Positions 47,187 to 59,800 of a stretch of 64,000 nucleotides of DNA are shown here, piece after piece. The DNA comes from Apoda limacodes (Eukaryota > Arthropoda > Insecta > Lepidoptera > Limacodidae): the NCBI GenBank assembly GCA_946406115.1, contig OX291549.1, positions 26,311,901-26,375,900 on the forward strand, written 5' to 3'. Every line of letters starts with the position of its first letter. The first letter of the stretch is position 1. Made by a program: the position numbers and the translations under genes. Below the pieces are notes generated by a model. It was not told the origin of the DNA. It made no database searches and saw nothing but the letters and a program-made list of their open reading frames with translations.

Positions 47187-47322
47187 TTATACCACTAAGG
47201 TGGCAAAGAAGCTTGCGGTCCGCCTGATGTCCGCTTGCAACAACTGAGGCATCAATCGCGCGTTGCCGATTCTTTAAAAATCTTATAACTTCTTTCTTGA
47301 AGAATGCCAAACTGTAGTCCTT
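47187..47322 (-). mobile_element. LINE-A 3' end, minus strand
   Basis: It runs from ataccactaaggtggcaaag through gcttgcaacaactgaggca and cgcgcgttgccg to cttgaagaatgcca. On the minus strand the C-terminus FFKKEVIRFLKNRQRAIDAS is legible. A block equal to 'gtaagcggtcaccgtagcct' is deleted. Confidence 0.78.
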
Positions 47323-47489
47323 TCATTATACCTTCATGCCGCAACAGGGTTACATGATTACTAGTATAGGGATACCTGGAAGGACGAAGAAGGATAAATA
47401 ATGCTTTTATTCTAATCAAGAGTTTCTGCAGGAATAGGTTATTCCGCTGGCGAAACTTTGGGTCACTATTCATTCACGTCGCAGCGATG

Positions 47490-47965
47490 CAACGGTGTAA
47501 ACTGAGTTTTGGCACAGGATGGCTCACCAGAACCGATTAATTGTGCAATCCTCAAGCTACCGTCCCCCCGACCGACCATGACACGGCCGAAAAACTATTG
47601 TTAGGCGGCCTCGGCTCGTACTAACAGCCCCAGACGACGATTTCGCTATCCGGTTAGCGAGCGAGACTAGTCTCAACGACCTCCTCTAATAGCCCTCCCC
47701 CTCTTCACACGACGCCGACGTCCCCGAGACCCACCTCATACACGAGTTATTAAAGAGTGTCGGGGCGCTTCTCGCCCCCACTTACACGCGATCACAACCA
47801 CGTAACGGGGAACTCCCTACCTGGCACTGACTCAGCTTCTGGTTCGAAGCTCACGCTGGTCGAAGAAACGACCCCAAGAGCAACAACCCAAGCCGAGGCT
47901 CCCCCTGTGCGTTGGGCTCTATATGGGCAGTAATGGCTGCATTAGCCAACTGCATAGTCAGTTCA
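47490..47965. repeat. GC-rich block, probably an unclassified mobile element
   Basis: GC content rises abruptly and falls again at an A-rich tail (aaataaaaaaataaaaaaaa at about 47995). The segment has many CpGs and no long frame. On the minus strand, segments such as ctcgctcgctaaccggatag resemble a GC-rich lepidopteran repeat, but I cannot name it. The A-rich end suggests retroposition with the tail on the plus-strand right side. Confidence 0.4.
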
Positions 47966-48937
47966 GAAAAAAAAGCACAGGAATTGCCCTAGAAATAAAA
48001 AAATAAAAAAAAATGTTTGCCTTTTAAGGGATTCCGTAAGAATTTTGCGAAGTATCGATTGTAGCGAAGCTAATTTGTAAATATCTGAAAAACGTTTTGA
48101 ATGATTTCGTTTTAAACTATTATTGTTAAAACTATTTATAAAGCTCTATTAATTTGTTTTGTTTTTAATGATTAAGGACACATAGGTAAAAATTCGAACA
48201 GTGAGACACAAAATTAGCGACTGCTAATTAATCGCAAAATATTCATCTGAGAGAAAGACACATTGACACATGTCCTAAAAACCGCTTATACAATTTACAC
48301 TCCACACAATCCGATGGGAAAGAACAAATGTTTGTCTGTTTAAACCTCCATATACCAAATTTTATCCAAAACTTTCGGCAAGATATTGAGAATTCAATAG
48401 TACCTACCTCGTATTATCTAATAACAACTCCAACTGGAGGTATAAAACTGTAACGATCTTAGAATCTAATACATAAGAGCAGCTACTAACTTATTCAAAA
48501 ATAATAAATAAATAATTCACAACATCTTCCTACACGGCGGAGAGCAATCTGACTACATCACGAAGTTAAATTACCATAAAGAGCACGTCTGCTACTCGGG
48601 AGTTCCGCTATAAAACGTGACTGCTTTAGCTGGAAGCACAAACATCTTGTTGGCAGCTCCTTAATTTGTGCTACTTTTTCATTTTACATTTTTGTGGAGC
48701 TACCAACAAGTACTTTTACCTCCACATGTTACTTATGATAAAAGACACTCATACTTTTTAAAAAAAGTCTGATAATTAGATGTATTTTTGATATTACATT
48801 AGCTTATTTTACCTATCCACTTTTGACGACATTTGGCTCAGCCAAAGCAGTTAAAATGTCTTAGAACGTTTTTGATCATAATGTGGGCCTGGTGTTTAAA
48901 ACCTAATTTTTAATAAATTGCATTAATTATTTTTTTG
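47966..48937. other. AT-rich, nothing recognised
   Basis: No feature can be supported. Confidence 0.4.
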
Positions 48938-49020
48938 GACAACACATAGCGCCATCATGTCCCAAACTAAGTAAAGCTTTTACAATGGACACAAGACAAC
49001 GAATCCAAATACAACGTCAA
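48938..49020 (-). mobile_element. SINE-1 tail fragment
   Basis: The blocks acacatagcgccatcatgtc and acaagacaacgaatccaaat match the reverse complement of the SINE-1 3' body (compare 55510-55580). Confidence 0.6.
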
Positions 49021-49774
49021 CAACGACACTTTTTAACCGAAAATAAAATTCGAAATAAAGTCAGTCAATTTTTTTTATTCCAATAAGGTTTTTACAAACA
49101 CTTTTGAATAATTACCGTTATGAAATACTAATTTTTAAGCCCTCCTACCCACCCTCCGGTTCACAATTTTGATTTCTACCGCGAGGATCCGGCAAGAAAC
49201 TCGAAATATATCTTTTTAAAAAAATCATCTGGTTAACAATATAACTAGTACATATTACCAAAAAAAACAAATACAATCATCAATGTTTTAAATAAAAAAA
49301 AATTTAAGGCATACAATTGTATATTATTTTTATTTTAATTTGGCTTACTTATGCGTCTTGTAATTAAGTATTTTCAGTCGCATGGATTTTTATCATTTAT
49401 ATTGTCTGAAATTTTGTATTATGCTTTTTTACAAAGTTGTTTGATAAAAAAGAAAAATTAATCTCATATTAAAAAACATATTTAATGCACGTTTGTTTTT
49501 TGAATATACGGTTATTAAGTTAAAGAAACTTATAAATTACTACCGATACCGTAGTTAACTAGCACAATAAATGATGCATTCATGAATAATAATCTTTCAA
49601 TTAAGGTACACTGGAGTGCTTTCAAACGGTTTAAGTGGCTGTCGGCGCGCGTTGTTTACAATAAGATACTCGCCATTTTACGCGACCATTTTGTGCAACG
49701 TGTGGTTACAATAATACTATTTTACAGAGGTTCGTCTTTTTTGTGCTACTAAATATAGGATACTAAAATTAATC
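49021..49774. other. AT-rich, nothing recognised
   Basis: Long A and T tracts, with no frame of interest. Confidence 0.4.
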
Positions 49775-49925
49775 ATGATAAATATTCCTAGACATCACAC
49801 ACATCGCCATCTGGTCCCACATACCTGGCACAAATATTTATATACTTTTTTTTGTAAATGCATACCTTCATACATATACCTTCATAACACCCAGACTCTG
49901 CCAAAAATCTGTAGTGCTGCTCCAT
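49775..49925 (-). mobile_element. SINE-1 fragment, head lost
   Basis: The blocks acacatcgccatctggtccc, catacctggcac, ttttttttgtaaatgcatac and aacacccagactctg follow the reverse complement of SINE-1. The tRNA-like head that should follow on the right is absent. Confidence 0.65.
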
Positions 49926-50689
49926 CGTTACCAAAGGTCTTAAACAGGTTTCTCTAATGTATAGATATTGGATAGAGGGTATTCACCATAATCTACACAC
50001 TTGGCTAACCGGTTGGAGTTTGCAGTACGGTAGGTGCTGCCCATTCTGAGAAAAATCAGGTGTATATTTAATTGCCACTTACGATACTGACGGCAAGATA
50101 TCTTATAGTGTTAGTTATCTATATCTCTATCTCTATCTATATATATTAATCTATGGTATATTTATACAATTAAAAAGTTCTCACCTTAAAAAAGTCAATT
50201 ATATGAATCAGAAAATTATGAATTGAATATACATAACACTGCTCGCCATGTTTCTTATGTGTTAAGAAGAAGATAAAATTAGTCTTCAAATTTATGACAG
50301 TACATAATGCAACTCCTCAATTGCTCGACTGTTTAGTTTTAGCTTTGACTTCATAGTACAGCTTCGGTTGAAACAGTGGTTTTAAAGAACTTTCTCTCTA
50401 CTAACGATTTCATGAGGTTAATTTATAGACAATACTTTAACACGTGTTTTGGCCTTTATAATATTGCCATTAATATCGGTTTTTCCATAAATCTGAATAT
50501 AATTTTTTTCTAACTAACATGAACAAACTTTTTAATTGTTTAAAATTGACAAATGTTGTAGGTATGTTAGACCTTTAAAAATAATTTATTTAAATTCGTT
50601 TTATGCCATAGTAATTTTAGTGGTACCTGATTTTAATCGTTCAGAAGAGTATCGCGGTAGCACTACCTGTCACAAATCACGGTCCTATT
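49926..50689. other. AT-rich with a (TATC)n-like run
   Basis: A simple repeat lies at about 50117-50150 (tatctatatctctatctcta). Nothing else is recognised. Confidence 0.4.
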
Positions 50690-51920
50690 TTTTGTTTGGA
50701 CCATAATATTAAGACATTCACCTAAAAGCACTACTATCAATGCCCGTGCTAGCTTAATACCGCCCATCACGCATTTGTGTAATCTTCGTTTTGGTGCTTA
50801 TGTATTTCCTTATATCTTGAAGAGAGCTACGGTACACCCGATTTACAAGATTAGTCATATAGCCAGTGTGGGAAACTATAAACTACTTTCCTTTAAATTG
50901 TTAGTGCCACAATTGACAGAAAAGTACTAAAAAAACTTACCAAGTACTTCGCAGTGTAAAATATTGTGCAACAAAACCAACTTGGCTTCACTAAAGCTAT
51001 ATCTAGTGAGGACGCAACTTTTCTACTTCCCAAACTAGAATCAGTTGGAATAGAGGTATTATTTTAAAGATCTTTCGTACGAAACTGTTTCGTTCAGAGT
51101 ACCTTAAGGCAGTGTTTGGTCTTACTTTCTTTTTTGCGTATTGTTTAAATCAATACCTAATTGCAACTTTGCTATAACACTCGATACTGATAATACAGCA
51201 TCAATCACACATTTTAAAAACGACAGTATGGAAACCCAACAACTCACTGAAAATTAGAGAAATAGGTAAATTTAAAATATTTATAAAGCATTCAGTCTCG
51301 CATCCCTGGACAAGCACCTCCGTCACATAACTCGCATAATAACAGGTCACTGCCAACTAAATAAACATCTCTTTCACATCGGCATCACTGACAGTCCCCT
51401 ATGTAGAGGCTATCTGGATGCCGAGGAGACACCAGCTTACGTGATTTTGCACTGCTAAAGTGTGAACAATCAACGGGCAAAGCTTCTAGATAATCCGACA
51501 CCTTGAGAGAGGCACTGAGGAGCATCAGACACCGCCTACATTTTTGGACAGAGCTAAAATGGAATGAGTAGCCAACAACGGACAGATTGATTACTTACGT
51601 ACAATGGCCCAATTGTAAGGCTATGTGCGGAAAACATACGCCCAACTAACTAACTAACTAACAAAAAGCATTCAGTCATCGTATTAATTCTCAACTACCA
51701 ACTGGGGTCTTTATCAGAGCCCACATATGTGACTTACTGGGTAGTCCTAAATTTAAGTCTTCTGTTAGTATCAAATATCTCGGTCTTACCATAGAACCCT
51801 TGTTAAATTGGACTTATATAATAAAAACCGCGAGATATCGAGACAAAAAACTAATTCCTATTTTTAGAAAACCGAGGAAGTCTGCAGATTATGGTAATTA
51901 CTGCATAAGTCATTAGTCGT
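50690..51920 (+). mobile_element. Jockey-type LINE relic, split by a nested insertion
   Basis: Left part: FPYILKRATVHPIYKISHIA, SVGNYKLLSFKLL, then (frame changed) NQLGFTKAISSEDATFLLPK and FRVP.GSVWSYFLF, which are the RT fingers to palm blocks ('FPxILKxAxVxPIYKSG...NYRPIS...GVPQGSVLGPxLF'). Right part, after the insertion at 51298-51664: SSVSIKYLGLTIEPLLNWTY and KKLIPIFRK, the block that follows the palm. Stops throughout show it is dead. Confidence 0.72.
51298..51664 (+). mobile_element. Nested non-LTR insertion with 13 bp target duplication
   Basis: The 367 bp insert is flanked by AAAGCATTCAGTC at 51285-51297 and 51665-51677. It reads LDKHLRHITRIITGHCQLNK, HLFHIGITDSPLCRGYLDAE and ETPAYVILHC, the zinc-knuckle-like end of an RNase H-bearing LINE ('LTGHxxLNxHLxxxGxxDSPLCRxCxxxEETxxHxLxxC'). 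It ends in an (ACTA)n tail. It is therefore a heavily 5'-truncated retroposed copy inside an older LINE. Confidence 0.82.
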
Positions 51921-53086
51921 AACATAAGTCCAACTAATTAAGCATGCAAAAATCGATCAACTGTAAGTAGTCAGGCACACTAAAACTTTTTTTTTAAATA
52001 ATCATAAAAGTAGTAGACGTTCGAACGGCACAAATAATTGCTAGAAACGAACTTCCAAAAGACAGTGCATAACTCAAAATTCCAAAAAGTCTATTTGTTT
52101 TGTCTTGCAGTTTATTGTATTTAATAATGAAACTATACAATAAAATCATAAAAAATAAAGCCAATTCGACAGCAATCCTTAGGAATATATTTTTTTCTGT
52201 CAGTTTCCCTTAGTGCAATAATTTCTGTAAACCCATAAATTTTCTGCTAGTAATAGTTTTGTTTATTCTTTATTACAATCATTATTATGAAATTCAAATT
52301 AAATGATATGTATCTGACCCCTGATGTAAAACACACAACGTGACTGATGTAAAATGACACATGAATACTTAAACAGCTTTCACAGACTAACAAATTGTCA
52401 CTTACCTTTATTACAGTTTCCATTTATTATAATGTATTGACACGCATTTGAGGTACAATTTAATAAGGTGAGCATTATTAATCATACTATAACATACATG
52501 ATATTGATCAGAGTCTGATGATGAATTAATGTGATACATACCATAGAGAGGATATAAAGTCAGGTCCTGTTTATATTATCATCTCAGCAGTCTCGACAAC
52601 CCGATAGGACTTGTCTTGTCTAAATCAAAGTTTTATAGCAAAAAATAAACGCCGTGTTGGAATCTTGAAATAATAAAAACAGTAAAGTTGCCAATGTCAC
52701 TCTCACACTAAGGCCCATAAACTATCTCTTTATAAATTATAGTGTCGACCCATTCCTGTCTTACTGAGTTAAAGAAGGACAAACCAGCAAACCAACAATC
52801 GTACAAACATACTTTTGCATATATAATATTAGTGTACATATTAATAAGCGTGTCAATAAAGGACATATCAATACATTACCGTAAATGATAATATCAATAA
52901 AAGTAAGTGACAATTTGTTAAAATGTAAAACCATTTCGTAAATGTTTAATTAGTTATATGACCAAAGCTGTTCAATTGTTATTCTACTTTGTAAAGTTGT
53001 GTTACTGGACTTAAAAAAGTAGTCAGAAATTACAGTCACGTTTTGAAGTGATAAGACACGTATAATTCAATTTGAATTTAACCAAA
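51921..53086. other. AT-rich upstream region of the receptor gene
   Basis: No coding feature. It would hold the promoter of the gustatory receptor, but I see no diagnostic element that I can defend. Confidence 0.4.
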
Positions 53087-53818
53087 ATGATAACATTAAA
53101 GAATATACAGTGGCTGTTATTTGCAGAAAACAAAGTATGCGTTTACAGAAATTATTGTTCTATAGGAAGCAGACAGAAAAAAATAATATCATTAAGGATT
53201 GCTATTGAAGTAGCTTTGTTGTTTGTCATTTCATTATATAATTGTATTTTAACATACAATATATTCTTAGACAGAACAGAATCACTTTTTGGAATTTTGA
53301 GTTGCGCATTGTCTTTTTTGAATTCGTTTCTTGCAATTTCATGTGCTGTCCAAACATCTACTACTTTTAACAATTTTCTAAAAGGAGTAACAATAGCAAA
53401 GAAGCTTTGTGCTAATAGTAAACTTGTAAAAACATCAATAAAAGAAAAAATCTTGTGCATATTAAATATTGTCTTATATATGATCTGTTTCTTGCTGGAT
53501 ATTGGATTTCTCTACTATACCGGAGGACAAGAAACTATGAATATCGAATTTACAATTTGCACAATTTTCTTTATTTATTCGCAAATTCATTACATAATAG
53601 AATTTTTAATATTTTATTTTACAATAATGTTTATATCAAGAATGATCAAAAGCTTAAGTTTTGATATTTCTGCATTTTCACAAACACTTGAAAAATATCT
53701 GGAAAGAGAAACGTCTATTAATAATTTCACACTCAAAGGCACATTAAGAAATTGGACTTTAATTTACTACCATTTACTCATTAGCAGTAAACAGTTGATA
53801 TTATGTTGCGGATCACAA
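53087..53818 (+). CDS. Gustatory receptor exon 1
   Basis: Its 244 codons run from MITLKNIQWLLF to ILCCGSQ, covering the first four membrane segments, the intracellular loop (RMIKSLSFDISAFSQTLEKY) and the start of the fifth. The donor is gttagt directly after CAA. Translation without splicing would stop twelve codons later, and the next exon restores the family sequence. Confidence 0.87.
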
Positions 53819-56800
53819 GTTAGTGGATTTTTGAGCTTGACTTCTATATTTTGAGCAGTTTTTTTGCATAATGATTAAATGAGGTTTGTTTTTATTACAG
53901 ATAATGTTTTCAATGTTTACGGCTTTAGTTCTATTTACGATGCTGATTTATTACTTTCTCAGAGTAATTTTAACAGGATTAGTTAATCAGGTATGTATTT
54001 TTACAACAATAATATAAAATATGCTTCTAATTCAAAATTTTTTTACTCAAAATTCTTTTATCAATGCATTATATCATATGCAGACATTATCATCTACATA
54101 GTCAAAATTAGAAGTTCATATTTTTTAAAAAAAGTTCAAAAACTGAAACCATAATACGGAAAATTATTTAATATTTTCAGTAATATTCAAAGGATAGCCG
54201 TGGTCGCATGCCACCTGCCACCTACCCTAAAAAACCAATACATTCTAACAGTACACATACATTCTAATAGCGACCACGGCTATCCTCTGAAAATCACCAT
54301 GAATATTAAAAAAATACATTAAAATATATAAAGTGTAAGTTGTTTATTTAATAGATGATAAATACTGAATAGTTTGTACATTACAATTTTAGATGACAAT
54401 ATTTTCTTTTCATACTTTTTAGAGCGTGATTTTTCCGTAGTCTAGTTTTAGTTTTTGAACTTATTTTTTTATTTAAATTATTTAAGGGTTAAAATTTCAT
54501 GGTAAAGTATTTGCAGAGCCGCTTTACATTCTTTTGTTTAGATATATTGTTTCCATGTATCTAGGTTACCAAACTTACACATCCTTTCCAATTCTTTAAG
54601 AGATTGTGTGTCATGAGGATTTTTCAGTAGTTTATTATGATCCAAGAAATAAACAAATATTCTATCGAAAGACCAAAATCCGTAGCATGAGGACCACATA
54701 GACCTGTCCCTTAGCAAATAGTGACTACCTTAAATCGTGCACAGTTCCTGCCTAAGTAACTAAACGGTTACATTTTGGGTAAAATTTTTCCCAAAATTTT
54801 TTGCCCGATCCTCGTATTCCGTCAAATTCAGTAGGAGTAGGAGTAAACAACACAACCAGTATTTTCTATAGCAATTGGTAATCAACATAAGCCTGAATGC
54901 ATGCTCATTAAATGAGAGTTTTTAGCCAGTAATATTACTGTTACCGCCTTCAACGCGTGGAGGTACTCCCAGCTAATGTCATCATTATTACACGTCTAGT
55001 TTTACATAACATATGTAACTGACTGACTGACTTATGTATCAATACTCAGCCCAAAATACTGTATCTAGAGACTTGACATTTTGCCAAACGGTTATTGTTA
55101 TTACGTGGGCAAGCACTAAAAAAGATGTTGCAAAAATTATCCCTTACGCAGGTAAAACAGGGCCTAAAAATTTGCAAAAAATTCCGTCATTTATGAAACT
55201 AAATACATAAAGCTTAGTATATTAAGATTGGTGTGATTCACCGTTTTCGGAACATCATCCCCTAGAGGGCAAAAAAGGGGATGAAAATTTATTTATTAGA
55301 AACAATTATGCAAAATTTATCTTCTAAGGGGGTAAAATGGGGGTTAGAAGTGTGTATGAAAATCCGACATTTTTTAAGCTTAATACATAAAATTTGATAT
55401 TTTGCCAAAGGTTAAAAACAAAGATTGACACGTCACCTTTACTGGAAAATTATTCCTTAGATAGCAAAATACGGGATGGAAAATATATATTTTTTTTTTA
55501 TAAATTTTGAACATTACACACAGCGCCGTCTGGCCCCAAAATAAGCAAATCTTGTTTTATGGGTACCAGACAACGGATACAAATACATAAATATTACTTT
55601 TTTTTTGTACAATACATACATATGCTACATAAATACACCCAGACTTAAGACAAACACAAATTATATTATGACATAAATTTTTGTCCAGTGCGGGAAACGA
55701 ACCCACACCCTCTGCACAGCAGCTGGCCCCCTAAAACTATCACCACAACTGGCAAGTTTCTAATTTTTTACTTTGCGCTTTGGTGAGGGCCCAGGTTTGG
55801 CAGTCAAAGGTAAGAACTAGTAGCACGCAGGTGTTATACAGTTTTGATTTGGCATGCAATTTGATTTCTTTGTTTTTCATAATTTCATTTAGCCGCCAGT
55901 AGCACTTCCATGCATTCCCAATTTTGTTGTATTTCCTTTGACATTATATCGTTCGTTGTTTTTTTTTTTTTGCCTAATAAGTGTACTCTTTGACGTACTC
56001 AATTGGTACGCCGTTTATAATGATAGGGTTTTCGGATGCATTTGTTACTGCTTTGGTTTTGGAGGCGTTGTTAGCTAAGCCTACCTTGCGGCTTTCTCTT
56101 TCCAGGTCTATGAACATGTTTTGTAGGTGTTCTTTTATTTCAGCGAATAATATAATGTCGTCAGCAAACCGTAAGTAGGATAGTCTTTCTCCGTTTGTGT
56201 TTAGCCCGTCATGATCCTAATTTAGTTTCCGAAAGGTTTCTTCTAAGATGGTTGTCAATGATTTAGGCGATAACGGGTCCTCTTGTCTCTGTTTATTTTT
56301 ATTTCTTTCCCTTCTCTTTCTAACTTAATTTTAGCTGTGCTGTTAGTATATACGTTTTTTATTATTCTGATGTACTTTTGTTTGACTCCATGGTTTTTTA
56401 GACAATGCCAGATATTTTCGTGCTAAAGTGAGTCAAATTCCTTGTTATAGTCGTTAAAATAGCAATAGAATGATACATTAAACTGCTTGTTCTTCTCGAA
56501 GATTTGTCACACGGTATGTATATGGTCTAATGTCGACTAGCCTGCCCTAAATGCGGCTGTTTTCTAGGTTGGTTTTCATCTAGAGTTCTTGTTATTCGGA
56601 CTAAAATTATTTAAGCAAAGATTTTATAAATATTGGTCATTAGACTAATGCGTCTATAGGTGTTTATTTTGGTCTTGTCACCCTTTTTGTGGAGCACCTT
56701 GTTGTGATAGTTGATGCAGTCCACTGTGATGGAATAATTCCGTTATTCAATATATCATTGCAAACACATGTTAGTAGTGGTGCAATGTAGTTTCTGCAGC

Positions 56801-59800
56801 TTAAAAGCAATTCATTGCTGATCTTGTCGGGACCAGGAGCTTTATCGTTCTTTTGTGTTTTGATTGCCTCATTTACTTCATCTTCTAGTATGCGTGGCGC
56901 ATTATCATCGATGCTTAGATCGGTGGTTTTAATTTGGCTCTTGCTGGAGTACAGGTTTTTGTAGAATATCCAATCTTCTGGTTGTTGTCATGCAATTTTG
57001 GTCTTTTATATTAGCTTTCCAGTTGGTTTTGTCGGATAAAACTTTAAGGGCCTTTTTTATACCATCGGTTTTGTTGATGATCTTTTTAAATTTATTTCTT
57101 TGCTCTATTTTCCTATTTTGGTATGATATTTTTTGTCTTATTTGTTATACTGATAATTTTGATATTTTTTCTAGGAGCTCGCTGGATTTTTTGATATGTT
57201 TTTCTTTTTGTTTGATTCACCTTCAATGTTGGTTTTAGGTCTTGCTGTTAGTATTTCGTTAATTATGTTATATTTCTGTTGAGTGTTCAAAATCCTTGGG
57301 AGAAAATTCTGTCATAGAGTTGAGGTTCTGTTTCATAGTGGCTATTCTTGTGTTAATATGTGGTATTATTGTTTTCGCTTTAAAAGGCCAGCTTGGTTTA
57401 AGAGCAGATGATGTGTTCAGACATGTTCTTAGCATTCTTTTAAATCATCCTATCAAATAATTTGGGTCTTTTTGATAAGACGTAGTCTATCTTACTTCTG
57501 TACCGACCATCTTGCGATATCCATGTCTATATATTGAATGCTCTCTTCTTGAATTGACTATTTAGTATTTTCAAATGCCATTTCCATTAGTTTTTGTCCG
57601 TTTCTTGTTCTTTTTCCACTGCTGTATGGGCCCAGAACGATGTCTTCACCGTTTCTTGGTGCTCCAACTTTTACGTTCGGTTGGTGAGTAAATTTGTAAT
57701 ATCGACCATAATTCTTCGCTTGGGGGTATCTGTACGTTCAACATTGCAATCTTTTCTGATATGCCAATTATTTCTGTAATGTAGGTTTTGAGTGTTTTCC
57801 TTAACATTAACCTTACTCCATGTCTTCATGGTGTTTCGCCTTTGTAGTACATCATCAATTGGTCATGGTCTTCAATAGCTTCAATGTGTCTTCTTACTCA
57901 AACCGATAATAACCCACTTTGTATCTGGTATAGAGTATAAAAGTTCTTGTAAGTTCTTGTATATTGCATAATCCTTGTATAATGCTATATATATTTGAAT
58001 GTGCATATTTTTTTCTAGCAATTTTGTAATGGATTCGATTGGAGATTTGTTGTTATGTTCTTCTTTCATATCAAAAAAAATGACGTTATTTTTTCTTTTA
58101 TGACCTTCCATTGACTTTATTTTTTCATCTTGATTGAAATCAAGACCTTACAAGGCAGGTCTTGATTTCAATCTTCAGGTAATCATTTTCCTCCACAAGA
58201 GCAGTTAATTTTTCGTTATACTCTTAAATACCTTTTTGGTGATGGCTTCGGTTATCTCTCGCGTTTGCACTGACATTTTTTGTTTATTTTTTGCCAGAAA
58301 GCATCCATTTGTTGTTCGATATAGAGATGTTTTTGTATGGTTTACTTGATCAGTGTTTGTAATTCTGGTTTATTGGTGGTAACCCTAAGTAGAATTAGGC
58401 AACCCTGGTTTCGAGTTAGTTTCGAAATAGCAACACTAGGTTGAATTTAGCAGCACTGGCTTGGAGTAGGCAATACTGGTTTTACAAACTATAGTCTATG
58501 GTTGTGTTTTTCTCGGTGTTTTGGTATTCTACTGTCAACGATAAAAGGTTTTTTTTTCTAACCTGTTTGGTTGATATGTATCGAAGTGAATGTTTTGTCT
58601 TGCTATTTAGATATACACCACATAGATGATGCTTTTGAATGGTATTTATTGATTTTTATTGATTTTTGTTGTGTTAATTAGAATAATTACGTCAGAAGCA
58701 ACACGTCTTTACTTTTTGACACCAGATCCGGAAAAAAAATTATAGCCTATATATTACCAGCGGACAAATAAGACGCTTCCGGCGGTACCTAATTTGTCAA
58801 ATTATGATAAGTAATTTGGAAGTTATGAGGGATCAGATGAACATACATACATACCGGTCGAAATTTAACCGTTCTTTTGTTTCGCCGTAGTCTGGTAAAA
58901 ACAGAAGCAGGTAACTTAGTTCTTGATATATAATGAATAAATTCGTTTAAGACTTATGGCACCGCTGCCCTATACTTAATTTAACTGTACGTATTCGGAT
59001 GTGAAAGGTATTCATTTTGTTACATACAAACTAATAGACTATGAGGAGTTTCTAGGAACGTCGACACATTTTTGCTGGTTTATTACGTAACTTATGTGTA
59101 AAGATGGATTGCAATGCTGCCATCTCGGGCTGTAAAATGGGTCCAGAATGCCGAAACATAAAATGCCAGAAGGTAAAATAACTGTGCACTAGCACAAACG
59201 GTAGCTATAAATATACGGTCTACTACATTATCGGACTATAAAAAAAAATTATAAACGCCGCCGGACCGTAAAATTTAGAATAGCGCACAAGTGCCTTTGG
59301 TTTTGTTTCAATTATTAACATTTATTTAAATGTTTCAAAACCCAAATTTCATTTTTATTACAGAACGATATTCAAATTTTCACGTTTATTTATTCAACTG
59401 TTTCAATCATTTACTATATGACGTCTTGTTTCGCTCTTTTGTTCGCCGGTCAAGACGTCAGGAACGAAGTTACTGCGCTAAAAAGATCTTTCGCCAAACT
59501 GTATAATGCTTTTTTGGAAGGTTAGTGAGTTCTACATTTTTACATTTTTATGGAACTTTAACTACTTTTGGCATCTTAGCCACTCTTGTTAGTCTACTTA
59601 TAGTCTGACAGACTAACTAACTGTTAAGAACCATTTGCGTTGGAAATAATATAATTAAGCGAGATTCCCAAACAAGACCATTTTTTTCAATGTTTTCTTG
59701 GTGCTTGCTTTTTTGTTAAAAATGGTAACATAATAACTAGTGTTAAGTCTAAAAATACTATAAAGTAAATTTAAAATATATAATAACTGGCTAGAAGTCA

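Noticed and set aside
55981..57779. Several plus-strand hydrophobic frames as membrane proteins or receptor exons
   Set aside because: They are antisense to the RTE LINE, whose minus-strand motifs (for example LRFADDIILF) explain the open frames.
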